NCBI GenBank assembly: GCA_017163975.1
Contig: JAFFSR010000351.1
Span: 2,481,001-2,545,000 of the forward strand
From: Anastatus disparis
Taxonomy: Eukaryota > Arthropoda > Insecta > Hymenoptera > Eupelmidae
Reading direction: 5' to 3'
DNA: 64,000 bases
Both the position numbers and the translations under genes were made by a program. Numbering within the stretch: position 1 is the first letter of the stretch; each line of letters begins with the position of its first letter. Under the pieces are notes generated by a model. That model made no database searches, was not told the origin of the DNA, and worked only from the letters and a program-made list of their open reading frames with translations. Of this stretch, positions 1 to 12,025 are shown in pieces.

Positions 1-42
1 GTATGGAAATATAATCTTCCACTCGGCATTAAATCGCACCTG

Positions 43-528
43 GTGGGAGAAATAAATTTAAGGAATGAAGGAATCGTGGTAAAAAACGCGGACGAAATAT
101 ATAAGAATAAATGTAAAGAAGAGGTCGGTAAAATGGTTAGCATAGTAAATCATAGTAAAAAAGAAAATGATAGACCGTACACGGATAATGTAAGTATTAA
201 AGCTTATATCGAAGCAGTTATCAAAAAGACGCTCGGTTAAGTAGGGAACGAGTTTAGAGGTGGAGGACGCTCGTGAACCAACAATCGAAATAACAGTAAA
301 CGTTATTGCGTATACCATGCGAAATACGGAAAAAACGCGTATAGATGTTTAGAGCCCTGTGATTGGATTAATTACGAGAAGAGGCAGGAGTTTATTGATA
401 GAGAAAGTCAAGGGTCTAAATCACCCAACCGCGGAGTAGCAAAAAGCAATAGCGTTGGAAAAGAAAAGGACCAAACGCGAAGTAATAGTAGAGATAGAGA
501 ACATTTAAACTCTCGAGCCGGCGGGTAG
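43..528 (+). pseudogene. gag remnant of a Mag-type Ty3/gypsy retrotransposon
   Basis: This is the 3' part of a retrotransposon nucleocapsid (gag) frame, broken by in-frame stops at 238-240 and 274-276. The readable part from about 298 carries a Cys/His knuckle of the form C-x2-H-x9-C-x4-C (YCVYHAKYGKNAYRC), followed by a Lys/Arg/Ser-rich tail ending at the stop at 526. The same type of knuckle is present in the second gypsy element of this window (36037-36948), which supports the assignment to the Mag-like lineage. Pol follows in a different reading frame, as is usual for gag/pol. The 5' part of gag and any 5' LTR lie outside the window or are lost. The element is not functional. Confidence 0.72.
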
Positions 529-560
529 AGGGGGCAACCTCGTCGGACACGGAAGGAATA

Positions 561-3500
561 CGCCTCCACGTCATAGATAAATTAGTAAACGAAACCTTTT
601 TAGTAGATACGGGTGCGAAAGTATCATTAGTTCCGAAAGGAAAGAATAGTAAAAAGAAAGCAACGCGCGTTAAATTCCCTGATGAAAAAAATCAGGTGAC
701 AAGTCACCTGATTTATCAGGTGATTTATCATGCCAAAATATCATGTATCGATTTTGTTGGTTTTTACACGTTTTAAACCATGCTTAGTCAATTTAGAACA
801 ATTTTTGAAAAATTTTTGAAATTTTTGAACTTAGAAATTTTTTTGTGATTTAGTCAAAATTTTTTCTAAGACCAAATTATCTAAAAAATTTTCTAAGTTC
901 AAAATTTTCCAAAATTTTCAAAAATTGTTCTAAATTGACTAAGCATGGTTTAAAATGTGTAAAGACCAACAAAATTGTTACATGATGTTTTGGCATGATA
1001 AATCACCTGATAAATCAGGTGATTTATCACCTGATTTTTTTTAATAGGGTTATACGCAGCAAATAATACGCAAATAAACACATATGGCGTAATATAGAGG
1101 GAATTAGACTTCGGGTTTAAGAATGAGATCAAATGGACGTTCATTGTAGCAGACGTACCGTATGCGATACTAGGTGGCGACGTCATTCAGCATTACCATT
1201 TACTTCCAGATCTGACCCGACGGGAGCTCGTGGATGCAAAAACGGGTGAGGCAGTCGCAGGCACGGCAAAGAAAGTAACGTATGTGCAAGTGTCGTTAAT
1301 AGACCCGAGGAATAGGTACGCACATATAATAAAAGAATTTCCATCGGTGCTTGGGCTTGAAAAGCCAACAATTAAAAGAAAAATAGATGTGTACCACCAC
1401 ATCATCACAGTGGGACCGCCAGTAGCGCAGAAACTGCGCATATTGGCACCTGATAAGCTGCAGGCGGCAAAGCAGGAGTTTAAGAGGTGGTGTAAGGATG
1501 GCATTTGCCAACCTTCAAAAAGCCCTTGGGCTACACCAATCCATATGGTCCCCAAGAAAAATGGTGAGTGGAGGATCTGTGGCGACTATAGAAAGTTGAA
1601 CACAGTCACGGTGCCAGATAAGTACCCAATTCTCAATTTCCAGGACTTCGCATATAATTGAGAAGAAAAAACTATTTTTTTCGCTCTCGATTTGGAAAAG
1701 GCATTCCTGCAGATTCCTATATTCCCAGAGGATGTACCAAAGACAGCGGTGACCACTCCATTCGGACTTTATGAGTTCCTAGTGATGACATTCGGATTTC
1801 GAAATGCTGCGCAGACATTTCAGCGATACATAAACTAGGCCGTGGGCGACCTAGACTTTGTGTTCGCATTCGTTGATGATATCTTGGTTGCATCTTCATC
1901 AGACAAGGAGCACCAAGAACATCTTAGAGTCGTCCTAGAGAGGTTGGAGAAGTTTCACCTCAAACTGAACATAGATAAATGTCAGTTTGGAGTCGATAAA
2001 CTTATCTTCTTGGGCCATCTGATCGACGGAAATGGATTCAAACCAGATCCATCTAAGGTCGAGGCGATACAAGCCTTTAAGAAGCCCCAGACAAAACTGG
2101 TAAACTTTTATAGAAAAAGCATACCGAGAGCCGTGGAGGTACAGAGAAACCTAGTAGTTATGATAAAGAATATTAAGAAAAAGGATAAAAGACCCGTGGA
2201 ATGGACCGAAGAAGCAGAACGAGCATTCAAGACAATAAAAGAAGAATTAGCGAATATTGCGTATCTTGCATTTCCGGCTAAGAATGCGGAGATTAGGTTA
2301 GTTACGGATGCATCGAATTTCGCGATGGGCGCAGCGTTAGAACAGAGAATAGGAAATAAGTGGAAGCCGCTGACTTTCTTTTCAAAAAAATTTACCCTCG
2401 CACAATCGAATTACTGCACGTACGATCGTGAATTGATGGCTATTTACGAGGCTATCAAATATTTTGGTTACTACTTGGAAGGTAGAGAGTTTACGGTATG
2501 CACAGACCATAAACCATTGGTGCATGCGCTGGGCAAAAGCTTAGATAGTTGCACAGCACTGCAAGCAAGGAAGTTGACGTATATTGCAGAATATAACGTG
2601 AAAATCTGCTATTTACCAGGAGAGAATAACGTGGTGGCTGACGCACTATCGAGAGTTGATGACTTCCGATTTCCGACAATATTCTCACTAGATGAGATAG
2701 CTAGACAACAAAGGGAAGATCAACAGCTGCAGGACATAATAAGTGATCCGCAGCATCAACTTAAGCTGATAAAATTGCAATATGGTGTAGAAAACACGCC
2801 ATTTCATTGCGAAATAGCACAAGACTCCCTCAGGCCGTATATACCGGAGGCGCTGAGAGCAGTCATTTTTGAACTCTTCCACAGCAAAGCTCATCCATCT
2901 GCTAGGTCAACTAGTAAGATGATAAGAAGGCAGTACGTATGGCCAAATATGAACAGACAGATAACATCTTGGTGCAGAGCATGCATGGAGTGCCAACGAT
3001 CGAAAGTTACTAGGGAAAACAAGTTTTTACCTATGAAGTTTAGCGAACCAGATGGACAGTTCACCCACGTGCATGTCGACTTAGTTGATCCTTTGCCGCC
3101 TAGCGAAGGTTACAGATATCTTGTGACCATGATAGATATGTATATTAGGTGGCCGGAGGCGGTGCCTGTATACGATGCATCGGCTCCTTCTGTCGCACGC
3201 TCTTTTTATGACACGTGGGTGTCTCGTTTTGGTGCACCTGTCATCATCACTACAGATCAAGGCAGACAGTTTGAGTCCGGCATGTTTCAGACACTACTGC
3301 AGCTGATAGGATGTAAAAGAATACGTACTACGGCATACCATCCAGCTGCGAACGGCATAGTTGAGCGATGGCACCGTGATCTTAAGGCAGCATTGATGTG
3401 CCATATGGAAGGTCGAGATTGGACTAGAACCCTCTCGACTGTTTTATTAGGATTAAGAACGCGTTTAAGAAAAGACACGGAGGCCAGCCCAGCGGAATTT

Positions 3501-3662
3501 TTCAATAGAACAACGCTCACCATACCAGGTGACATGTGCGAGTTCGGAGAGACAGATGCTAGAGAACAAGATTTATTTTTGGCCGAGTTTAGAGAGTACA
3601 TGAGGCAGGTCAAACCCGTACCTGTGGTACATAACCACTCAGGGAAAACATTTGTATTATAA
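561..3662 (+). pseudogene. pol pseudogene (protease, RT, RNase H, integrase) of a Mag-type Ty3/gypsy element
   Basis: All pol pieces lie in one frame. Protease begins near 561 and shows the aspartic-protease motif VDTGAKVSL at about 603. It is interrupted by a palindromic insertion (685-1042) and resumes with LYAANNTQI near 1048. Reverse transcriptase follows, with in-frame stops TGA 1659-1661 and TAG about 1836-1838; its active site reads FVDDILVAS near 1868. The RT-to-RNase H connection has lost residues around KPQT/NFYRK. RNase H carries TDASN and CTDHKPL. Integrase has the H-H-C-C zinc domain (HSKAHPS, CMECQRSK), then the catalytic triad D (HVDLVDP), D (TTDQGRQF) and E (GIVERWH). The frame stops at 3660-3662, well before the usual pol C-terminus. 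No LTR is seen on either side. Clearly a decayed copy. Confidence 0.93.
685..1042. mobile_element. palindromic MITE inserted in the gypsy protease
   Basis: The two halves are inverted copies of each other. Both ends read A(7)TCAGGTGA inward, contain repeated TCACCTGATTTATCAGGTGA blocks, and continue into matching arms (ATGCTTAGTCAATTTAGAAC and its complement). No coding capacity. It divides the protease domain of the flanking gypsy pol between the VDTGA motif and the LYAANN segment, so it is younger than that copy. The exact target duplication is obscured by the terminal A/T runs. Confidence 0.8.
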
Positions 3663-3889
3663 TCAATTTTTATGAAATTTTATTTCCTGTAAAAAGTAAT
3701 TCTATATAAGATTTTTTAAAGTCATTATTTATTTTAATTAGCATAATAAAGATGTATGCGCTTTTTAACTCATTTTCTTAATTTAAATGAATAAAGTTTG
3801 ATTGCACGCATTTAGGAACACGTGCAGACGAGCTTTGAGACGAGTATAAAATCATCAACGTAACACACGTAATATACGTGCGTTCATAC

Positions 3890-4640
3890 ATGTTGACCGA
3901 GGTGTGTATACGTGTATACCGAGATATTTTTATACACGTACGCCTCGTTGCCTATGCTTGTATAGCGAGGCATGTACGTGCGGGTAAATAGCGAGGCATA
4001 CTAGTATATTGAGCTGTTTATACCGTGGTGTATATTTAGCGTGGTTAATATGCTAGTATACCGAGCTATTTTTATACACATATGCCTCGTTGCCTGTGCT
4101 CGTATAGCGAGGCATGTACACGCGGGTAAATAGCGCGGCAGGCTAGTATACTGAACTGTTTATACCATGGTGTATATTTAGCGTGGTTAATATGCTAGTA
4201 TACCGAGCTATTTTTATACACGTATGCCTTGTTGCCTGTGCTCGTATAGCGAGGCATGTAGACGCATGTAAATAGCGCGGCGGGCTAGTATACTGAGCTG
4301 TTTATACCGTGGTGTATATTTAGCGTGGTTAATATGCTAGTATACCGAGCTGTTTATACCGTCGTGTATATTTAGCATGGTTGATATACTAGTATACCGA
4401 GCTGTTTATACCACGGTGTATATTTAGGGTGGTTGATATGCTAATATATCGAGCTGTTTGAACCGTGGTGTATATTTAGCGTGGTTGATATGCTAGTATA
4501 TTGAGCTGTTTATACCTCGGTGAGTATGCGCATGTAAATAGCTTGGTTATCTATGCGTGTATGCGTACTAAGATTACTCCGCCGAGGCTTGTGTGCGCGT
4601 GTTAATAGCTCGGTTATTTATACATATATGCATACGGAGG
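3890..4640. repeat. tandem repeat, 52-bp unit with 142-bp higher-order unit
   Basis: A segment reading TATACCGTGGTGTATATTTA recurs at about 4021, 4163 and 4305 (spacing 142 bp) and then at 4357, 4409, 4460 and 4513 (spacing about 52 bp). The long unit is the 52-bp unit plus about 90 bp containing CGTATAGCGAGGCATGTA. Copies differ at several positions. Degenerate related motifs extend to about 4800. No ORF of interest; 3663-3889 and 4800-5260 hold only A+T-rich DNA in which I see no feature. Confidence 0.85.
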
Positions 4641-5263
4641 ATACTACTACAAGCTTATACCTAGCTATTGATACGCGTATACCTGGTTATATATAATCGT
4701 ATACTGAATCATGAATGCACGTGTAAATAGCTCGATTATGTCGTATCATACTATGCATATAATCGTATACCGAGTCAAGAAGACAAGTGTAAATAGATAG
4801 GTTATATCGTATTATACATGCACGTCTAATGCGATTGACGCTAGGGCTATTTCTGAGAACTTGAATGAAGTATAAGTATATCGAGGATACATCTTTTAAA
4901 CGCTTATTCATAGCAATCGGATTTGAAACTACAGGATTCTTCACGAGTGTGAATAATTGATGCAAGCTCTTTTCGTATGTATATTACATTTGCTGGAACG
5001 ATCTTTGGTTAATATTAAGTATCTTTATAATTAATGAAACGGTCACAAAAAAGCTACCGTGCAATAATGAACTGTTTACTTGGTATCCTTATATGGCTTG
5101 TTATACGTATTTACTCCTATTATATAAAAAATACTTGACAAATAAAAAAATATCAAATTTTCATTTTATATAGTATGGTTGATTCAAGAATAAACATGAA
5201 CCACGATTCAGCATACTAGGGCAAATTTTACCGTTATTAATTTATCACAGGTGGAATTTAAAG

Positions 5264-6470
5264 TTGCCAAACTTCCATGCTACTGTGAATACATCCAATC
5301 GTGTAAATCTCGATTTCCAAAAGCTCTTTGTCAATTATTTGTTTTTTTTTGTACATTTTACAATCCAATTAATGCTCGAGAATTATATGAAAAATATAAA
5401 ATCTATTTTTGTCCAAAAAGGTGAAGAATATGCATTAAGCATCATTAATGATATTTCAACTAATAATGGATTTTCATTAAGTGACTTTAATTTACCTACT
5501 TCAGAATACTATATTGAAAATAACGAAATTAAATATAGTACAGTTAATAATGTTAATAATATTGGGTTAATCATTAATACTCTAATAAATGCTCAAACGG
5601 ATATTTTTAATACAGTAATAAATTCATTGAATACAAACTGCACTAAAAATATACATACATAAACGGTCCAGGCGGAAATGGTAAAAGGTACTTATTAAAT
5701 ACAATTACAACTTATCTAAAAATTCATGGAATCAACTATTTAGTTGTATTATGGACAGGTATAGTGGCTAATTTATTACAAGACGGTGTGACAGTACATA
5801 CAGCATTTAAATTAAGGTCGAACATATCTGAAGACACAATATGTAATATTAGTACAAACAGCGAAATAGGTGAAAAAAATGAAAAATGTATCGGTTCTTA
5901 TCTGGGATGAAATCACAATGGCATCAAAATACGCTTTTGAAGCTGTCGATCGCATGTTTAAAGATGTATGTGATAATAATTATCCGTTTGGAGGGAAAAC
6001 ATGTATGATATCAGGTGATTTTAGACAAACATCACCAATAGTAAAACATGGAAATAGAACACAGATAGTAGAAAATTGTGACAAAAAAAGCTATTTATGG
6101 GAAAATTTTCAATGTATGTCTTTGAAAGAAAATAAAAGTTTATCGGAATCAGATGATAAATTAAAAAATTGGTTACTAAATATAGGGAATAGTAATTTTC
6201 ATTCAAAATATGAAAACGGAAATGAAGTTATACAAATTTCAAAAGAAATTTTGTCAAATATCAATCTAATTGATGAAATTTACGGGTATAATATAAATAG
6301 TAAAAATTGTGATTATTACCAAAATATTATATTAGCACCGAAAAACGTAGATGTAACAGAAATGAATAAAAAAATTTCATTAAAATAAATGAACCAATAA
6401 TAGAGTACTTGTGCATCGACTCTGCAAAAGATACAAATGACGAAAGTTTAGACGCAATTTTGCGTAATAA
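5264..6470 (+). pseudogene. Helitron PIF1-like helicase remnant
   Basis: Three frames must be joined to read this. 5264-5660 gives the pre-helicase linker with the diagnostic NNGFSLSDFNLP segment. 5662-5877 (another frame) gives NGPGGNGKRYLLN, the Walker A loop, with the usual GKT altered to GKR, then VHTAFKL. 5870-6388 returns to the first frame with VLIWDEITMAS (Walker B, DE), GGKTCMISGDFRQTSPI and ILAPKNVDVTEMN. After the stop at 6386 the motif EYLCIDSAKD is still readable in another frame near 6400. This order is that of the C-terminal helicase half of Helitron RepHel proteins. The Rep half is absent here. Two frameshifts and a truncated C-terminus mark it as dead. Confidence 0.88.
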
Positions 6471-6905
6471 CAAATTCGCAGCTGCTATTTTGAGCGCCGT
6501 GTAGTTAAAAAAACGTGGCTGCTATTGTAAGCGCTGTGTAATTAAAAATTTACGGTTGCTATCCTAAGCGCTGTGTAGTTACAAATTCGCGGCTGCTTTT
6601 TTGAGCGCTGTGTGGTTAAAAAAACGTGGCTGCTATTGTAAGCGCTGTGTAATTAGGAATTTACAGTTGCTTTTTTGAGCGCTGTGTAGTTACAAATTTT
6701 CGGCTGCTATTTTGAGCGCTGTGTGGTTGAAAATACGTGGCTACTATTGCAAGCACTATGTAATTAAGTATTCACGGTTGCTATTTTGAACACTGTGTAG
6801 TTAAAGGAACTCTACCGCCAATGAAGCGACTTTTATTGTAAACGTTGTATAATATAAACAACGCGACTGCTATTGTAAGCGCTGGGTAATTAAAGGAACG
6901 TGGAT
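6470..6905. repeat. 37-bp minisatellite
   Basis: The core GCTATTTTGAGCGCTGTGTA recurs at 37-bp spacing (starts at 6481, 6518, 6555, 6592 and on), about 11 degenerate copies. It directly truncates the Helitron helicase frame and may be an internal repeat of that element. 6906-7379 contains A+T-rich sequence with a short CAT-rich stretch near 7290 and no gene. Confidence 0.85.
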
Positions 6906-7379
6906 ATTAATATTAGCGCTAAGCAAAAAAGAACTGGAATTATTATTAAAAGTAATGTCTAAAGCAGGATTTGTTATAATAGAAAAGACAAACAAAATAA
7001 ATCAAAAAATACAAAAAAATTTAATTGAGAATAATCACTATAGAATCGAGCCTTGATGTGCCCTCAATAAAAGCTCTAGATTATGATTTCTCAAGATGCT
7101 ACTAATTAATTACAAATATAAGTTCAGAAGTGAAAATATTTATCTAGAAATTTTTTTAAAATCAGAATAAACTATAAAAATGGCTAATTATATAGATTGT
7201 CTCTACTCACAAAGCTTTACTGATAGTCCTATAAACAGATCTGGGACAAAACGTAAAATATGAAATTCATTAAACAATAAACATATCATGATCATCATCA
7301 TTATCATCATTAACTCAAACATCAGCATCAATGTGTAGACGTACGTGTGTATGAACAGATGCGAAGAAACAGAGTCAAA

Positions 7380-8009
7380 GGGTGGCGTCGGAGTCACAGA
7401 ACAATTTCATAAGAAGGACGACAGGGAGACGGACACGCAGACGAAAAGACAGAGACGGGAAAAGTGAGACACAGAACAGAGGAACGAAGATGAACGAACG
7501 GAGACGGAGAGATGAAAAGGAGGAGACGGAGAAACGAAAACGGAAGAATGGAGACAGAGAGATAGAGACGGAAACAAAGAGACAAAGACAGATTAACAGA
7601 GACAAAGACAGAGAAATAGAGACAAATAGACAGATACGAAAAAACGGAGACGAAGAGACAAAGATACGGAGACAAGAAGACGGAAACAGAGAAACGAAAA
7701 CACTTGGAGACGGAGAAACGGAGAAGGAGAGACAGAGATGGGGGGACGAAGACGGAGAGGGAGACGGAGAGATGAATACGGAGAGACGGAGACATAGGGA
7801 TGAAAATATAGAGACAAAGACGGAAGAACGGAAACAAAAAGACAAAGATGAATAAATTAAGATAAAGAGACAAAGACGGAAGAACGGAGACAAAGAGACA
7901 AAGACGGAAGAACGGAGACAAAGAGACGGAGACAGAAAGATGGAGACAGAAAGACGGAGATACACAGAGTCGGAGAAACGAAGACAGAGCGACGGGTATG
8001 AAGAGACGA
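7380..8009. repeat. GA-rich purine minisatellite, first block
   Basis: The + strand is built from short variants of GAGACA, GACGGA and GAGAAACG, almost pure purine apart from C. Long ORFs on either strand here (Arg/Glu/Lys-rich on +, Ser/Leu/Phe-rich on -) are by-products of this composition and not genes. The last 100 bp closely match the start of the second block (8900-9000), including ACGGGTATGAAGAGACGA, so the two blocks appear to be a duplicated array split by the non-LTR fragment between them. Confidence 0.9.
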
Positions 8010-8850
8010 AGATTTGATTTGATTTAACAAAAATTTTATCAATCATGGGGTAGTACCCCGTATGATTCAACAAGTACAATACAAAGAATTAACATAAAAA
8101 ATAAACTAATGTATTAAAAACAATGAACAACAAAAATTTCTAAATTGAAAAACAATGAAAAATAATTAAGAAAAGCTTATGTAAAATTTAAGATTAAACA
8201 AAAAATCGATTTCAGTAAAATTAAGTTGAATTGCGTACGCCAGCTGGAAATCCCACAGCAACTAGGGCTCAGTCTAGAGCAGCTACTTCCCTATGCCAAT
8301 CCCCGTGCTCTCCATTGATTAACCAGTCGAATGCGTGCTTTTTAACCGCCCTAATAAAATCCACCTCAAAGGATATTGGATTTATAGCCGCAAAACCTAG
8401 CTCATTAATGAAATTTGAAGCGAGATGTGTAAATGAGTTCTGCAAGGCACTCGTATGAACGGGTGGACAGAGGAGAACTCTAGGCGGCCTACGTATAGAA
8501 GAACGTATGTCAGAGCCAGTGTTAACTCTGACAAACCGATTTGCCAAGAAAGTCGGACTGCGACCAAAAATGACAGAATATGCCAACGGAATTGTGAAAT
8601 ACTTTCTCCTCGATAGGACCAAAAGCCAACTGAGGTTAAGCCTATAGGGAGTCACACGTTCGCGAAAAGCTATGTTACCATAAACAAACCTCCCACAGGC
8701 ATTGAGGGCCCTATGAAGTTTTAAGTTTTGATGATTGAAAAGATCGTTATAGACTACACAGACATAGTCGAAGTGGGCAGAAATCAGCGATTCCACAAGG
8801 CTTTTTCTGAGCTTCTTCGAAAGTGAGCGCCTATAAAACCGGACAGAGCC
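8010..8850 (-). pseudogene. 5'-truncated non-LTR retrotransposon (RT C-terminal end, 3' UTR, tail)
   Basis: Reading the minus strand from about 8850, the frame ending at 8269 carries the C-terminal part of a non-LTR reverse transcriptase: LSKKLRKSLVESLISAHFDY, then RALNACGRFVYG and the Arg/Trp-rich end typical of insect Jockey/CR1/R1-type ORF2 proteins, finishing VAALD. About 245 bp of 3' UTR follow, then a tail of three AAATC pentamers (8010-8024 on the + strand as GATTTGATTTGATTT). The insert lies inside the GA-rich array. Everything upstream of the RT C-terminus is missing, consistent with abortive target-primed reverse transcription. A related fragment is at 13070-13938. Confidence 0.85.
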
Positions 8851-9690
8851 AAAGATGGAGGAATGGAAACGAAAAGACAAAGATAAATAAATTAAGTCAA
8901 AGAGACAAAGACGGAAGAACGGAGACAAAGATACGGAGACAGAAAGACGGAGACACACGGAGTCGGAGAAACAAAGACAGAGCGACGGGTATGAAGAGAC
9001 GATGGTGGAGAGATGGAGATGGAGAGATGAAGACGGAGAGAGACGAAAAGACGGAGAGGGAGACAGACACGGAGACATAGAGATGAAGACATAGAGACAG
9101 AGACATAGAGACGGAGATATAGAGACGGAGACGAAAAGACAAAGACGGAGAGACGGGGAGACAAAGCCGAAGGAACGGAAACGAAAAGACAAAAATGAAA
9201 AAACGGGGACAAAGAGACAAAGACGAAAGAATGGAGACAAAGAGACGGAGACAGAAAGATGGAGACAGAGAGACGGATGCAGAGACGGAGAGATGGAGAC
9301 AGAGAGACGAAGATGAAATGACGGAGACAGAATGACGAAGATGGAGAGATGAAGACGGAAGCGGTGAAGCGGACACGGAGAAACGGAGACAGAGAAACTT
9401 AAACGGAGTGATGGAGATACGGAGACGGAGATACGGAGACAGAGATACGGAGACGGAGATACGGAGACAGAGATATGGAGACGGAGATACGGAGACGGAG
9501 AGGGAGACCAAGAGATGAATACGGAGAGACGGAGATATAGAGACGAAAATATAGAGACGAAGGCGGAGAGACAAAGACGGAGGAACGGAAACGAAAAGAC
9601 AAAGATAAATAAATTAAGACAAAAAGACAAAGACGGAAGAACAGAGACAAAGAGACGGAGACAGAGAGACGGAAACGGAGAGACGGATAT
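8851..9690. repeat. GA-rich purine minisatellite, second block
   Basis: Continuation of the purine-rich array, with local runs of GGAGACGGAGATAC (9410-9500) in addition to the GAGACA/GACGGA variants. Segments of about 100 bp are shared with the first block. Not coding. Confidence 0.9.
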
Positions 9691-9694
9691 TATG

Positions 9695-9830
9695 TATGTG
9701 TGCGTGTGTATATAAATATGTGTATGTATTTGGATAAGAGTATATGTGTGTATGTGTGTATGTGTATGTGTATATGTGTGTATGTATATGTTAATGCTGC
9801 ACGTGTGTATGTGTATGTATATATGTGACA
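9695..9830. repeat. TG/TATG-rich simple repeat
   Basis: Alternating TGTGTATGTGTATATG sequence between the GA-rich array and the Helitron fragment. Simple-sequence DNA without other features. Confidence 0.85.
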
Positions 9831-9956
9831 ATAGTGCGAATGATATTTACGTAAGAAAAAAAGTCTTATTTTTTCACTTTAATATAATAGTAGTAATAGT
9901 AAATTTAACATTTTATTATTTTAAATATTCACATCAACCTTATGTGTACTTAAAAT

Positions 9957-10246
9957 AACATTGTTTGAAATTCAATCGAAAGTACATAAGCTATAGCAGG
10001 ACGAAAAATTTTATTTTTTACAATATGATCCAATAACATTTTAAATTCTGTATAAAATAATCTTACTGTGATATTTGGTATGTCATTGAAAGTTGTTCCT
10101 TCTGGAAAATTTTCCAAAATTTCTTTTAATTCTTTATATTTAGAATTACATGTCATCGTTATAAATAAGTCTGGTCTTCCTACTGTTTTTATTATTGCCA
10201 TGGCATCTTGATAATATTGCTGCATATATTTTGGACTACCGATATA
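9957..10246 (-). pseudogene. Helitron Rep (N-terminal) fragment
   Basis: On the minus strand the frame reads GSPKYMQQYYQDAMAI, GRPDLFITMTCN and then VRLFYTEFK and YVLSIEFQ, the conserved block of the Helitron-like N-terminal domain that precedes the HUH nuclease motif. The frame ends just before the expected H-x-H segment, so the nuclease site is missing. Its 5' side is cut exactly at the TA where the Tc3-like element is inserted (10245-10246), and I see no continuation beyond that element at 16787. It is on the opposite strand from the helicase remnant at 5264-6470. Confidence 0.83.
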
Positions 10247-10986
10247 CAGTGCGTCTCATAACTATAGAAACACCCAATCGTCATATGTCATAAGTACTTT
10301 ATGTGTTGCAAAAAGGTGTATATCTCGGTGAAACTTTTTTTTACATCTTATAAATAAACAACTCTGATCAACTTTATTGGTATGGAGCTTTATAAGGCAT
10401 AAAATTAATGTGTTTATTAACTTCATTTAAAAAAATAAAAAATAATTACAAATTTTGCCGTCCTATAACTAAGAAACATTTTTGAAAATCTTAATTATTT
10501 CTGGTGGTAATTTTTTTACCGGCACTTCACATTACTTTTATATAAAATAATAAAAATTCTACTGTTTACAAAATTATTTCACTAGTTTAAAACACAAAAA
10601 TTTATTCACTTCGATGAATTTCACAATTCATTATTAATTATACATTTAGGTTTTCTAATTTAAATATTCACATAATTTTTTTATACATTTATATTTGAAA
10701 AAAATCAGTATATATTTAAGCATGCAATATTTCTATGCAAGAATTTGTTAACCAGTAAAATATTTTCATTAAATTAAAAATTTTCATACGTGCTTATACT
10801 TTAAATTTTTCGCTCTCTATGCCCAATTTATACTAGTAACTGATCTTGAGCTTGCGATAGAGTCCGATAGAGCGCCCAAGAGTAGCAACCTGTCATGAAA
10901 GCTTATTCGAATAACTAATTAGTTTTCCACTAATTGAATTTTTTCTGACAGACGATAGTCTATTTATTAAAATAAACAAATATAAA

Positions 10987-12025
10987 ATGCCCAGAGGCAA
11001 GTATTCAACTGATAACGAAAAAGGACAAATTCAAGCATATCGTGAGCCCGCATTAAGTCTTAGAAAGATATCGCAAAAACGCAAAAGATCTGTAAAAGTT
11101 ATATAAAGTTTTTTAAGAAATCCTGATATTTATGGAACAAAAAAAATAGGCGGGCCGAAAAAAATAACGCTTTGATTTAAACGAGAGGTTATTAATCTAG
11201 CGAGTAATTCTACAAAAAGTTTCAATTAGATAAAATGTCGTTTGCCAGTTAACATTTCTAAATCATCTGTACGATTATTGAAACAATCTACATGTATTAC
11301 AAGACAAAAAATGCAAAAAGTTCCGAAATTATTATCACGCCGTAAAGTAGCTAGATTAAGTTTTGCTAAATTGAATATGATTATGAATTGGAATATAGTA
11401 AATTATTCACTTTTTTATTTCAAACTAAATTATAATAATTTTTATTGTTTAAGGTAATTTTCTCTGTTGAAAAAAAGTTTAATCTTAATGGTCCAGATGG
11501 TAATCATTCATACTGGAGAGATTTACGAAAAGAACCGCAATATTTCTCCCGTAGAAATTTTGGTAGCGGAAGTTTAATGATGTGGGGAGCTTTTGATTTC
11601 CGTGAACTTTACCTCTGTCTTTTCCATCTTGCAGAATGAATTCTGCAGAGTATATTCGTATATTAAAAGATAATTTATTATCGTTAATGGATAATAATGA
11701 AAACTTAAAGCTTGTTTTCCAACAAGACAATGCACCGATACATTCTAGTCGAGAAACAAAAAATTCGGTTCTTGAAAATGATAATAAAGTTTTGATCTGG
11801 CCTGCGTGGTTCCCAGACATAAACCCTATTGAAAATCTTTGGGGTATTCTTATTGGCAAAATTTATGTCAAATACAAGCAATATAACTCTGTTGGAGAGT
11901 TGCAAAATGCAGTTTTGCAAGCATAGCGTGAAATTGAGCCAGATACTATTAAAAATTCAGTCACTAGTATAGAAAATCACATTTTTGAACTTATTCAAGC
12001 AAATGGTGGACATACAAAGTATTAA
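10987..12025 (+). pseudogene. Tc3-like transposase pseudogene with an intron
   Basis: The start MPRGKYSTDNEKGQIQAYRE and the following helix-turn-helix region match the Tc3-type DNA-binding domain. In-frame stops occur near 11104, 11173 and 11227. A 56-bp intron is likely at 11398-11453 (GTAAAT donor, TTTAAG acceptor); joining its sides gives the DDE block start VIFSVEKKFNL, in which the first catalytic Asp position is Val. After SGSLMMWGAF there is one frameshift near 11600. Then MNSAEYIRIL, VFQQDNAPIH (second Asp present) and DINPIENLWG (the Glu present) follow, with a stop at 11923-11925 and residual coding to GGHTKY at 12022. Three or more stops, one frameshift and the lost Asp make it inactive. 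Confidence 0.9.

Noticed and set aside
6470..6905. CRISPR-like array
   Set aside because: Units are contiguous without unique spacers and the context is eukaryotic.
7375..8079. Long Ser/Arg-rich ORFs on both strands
   Set aside because: Low-complexity translations of the purine-rich array with no domain or codon signal.
8269..9831. A 520-residue minus-strand ORF
   Set aside because: Its first 330 or so residues are Ser/Leu/Phe repeats translated from the GA-rich minisatellite; only the last part (8269-8850) is real retroelement sequence.
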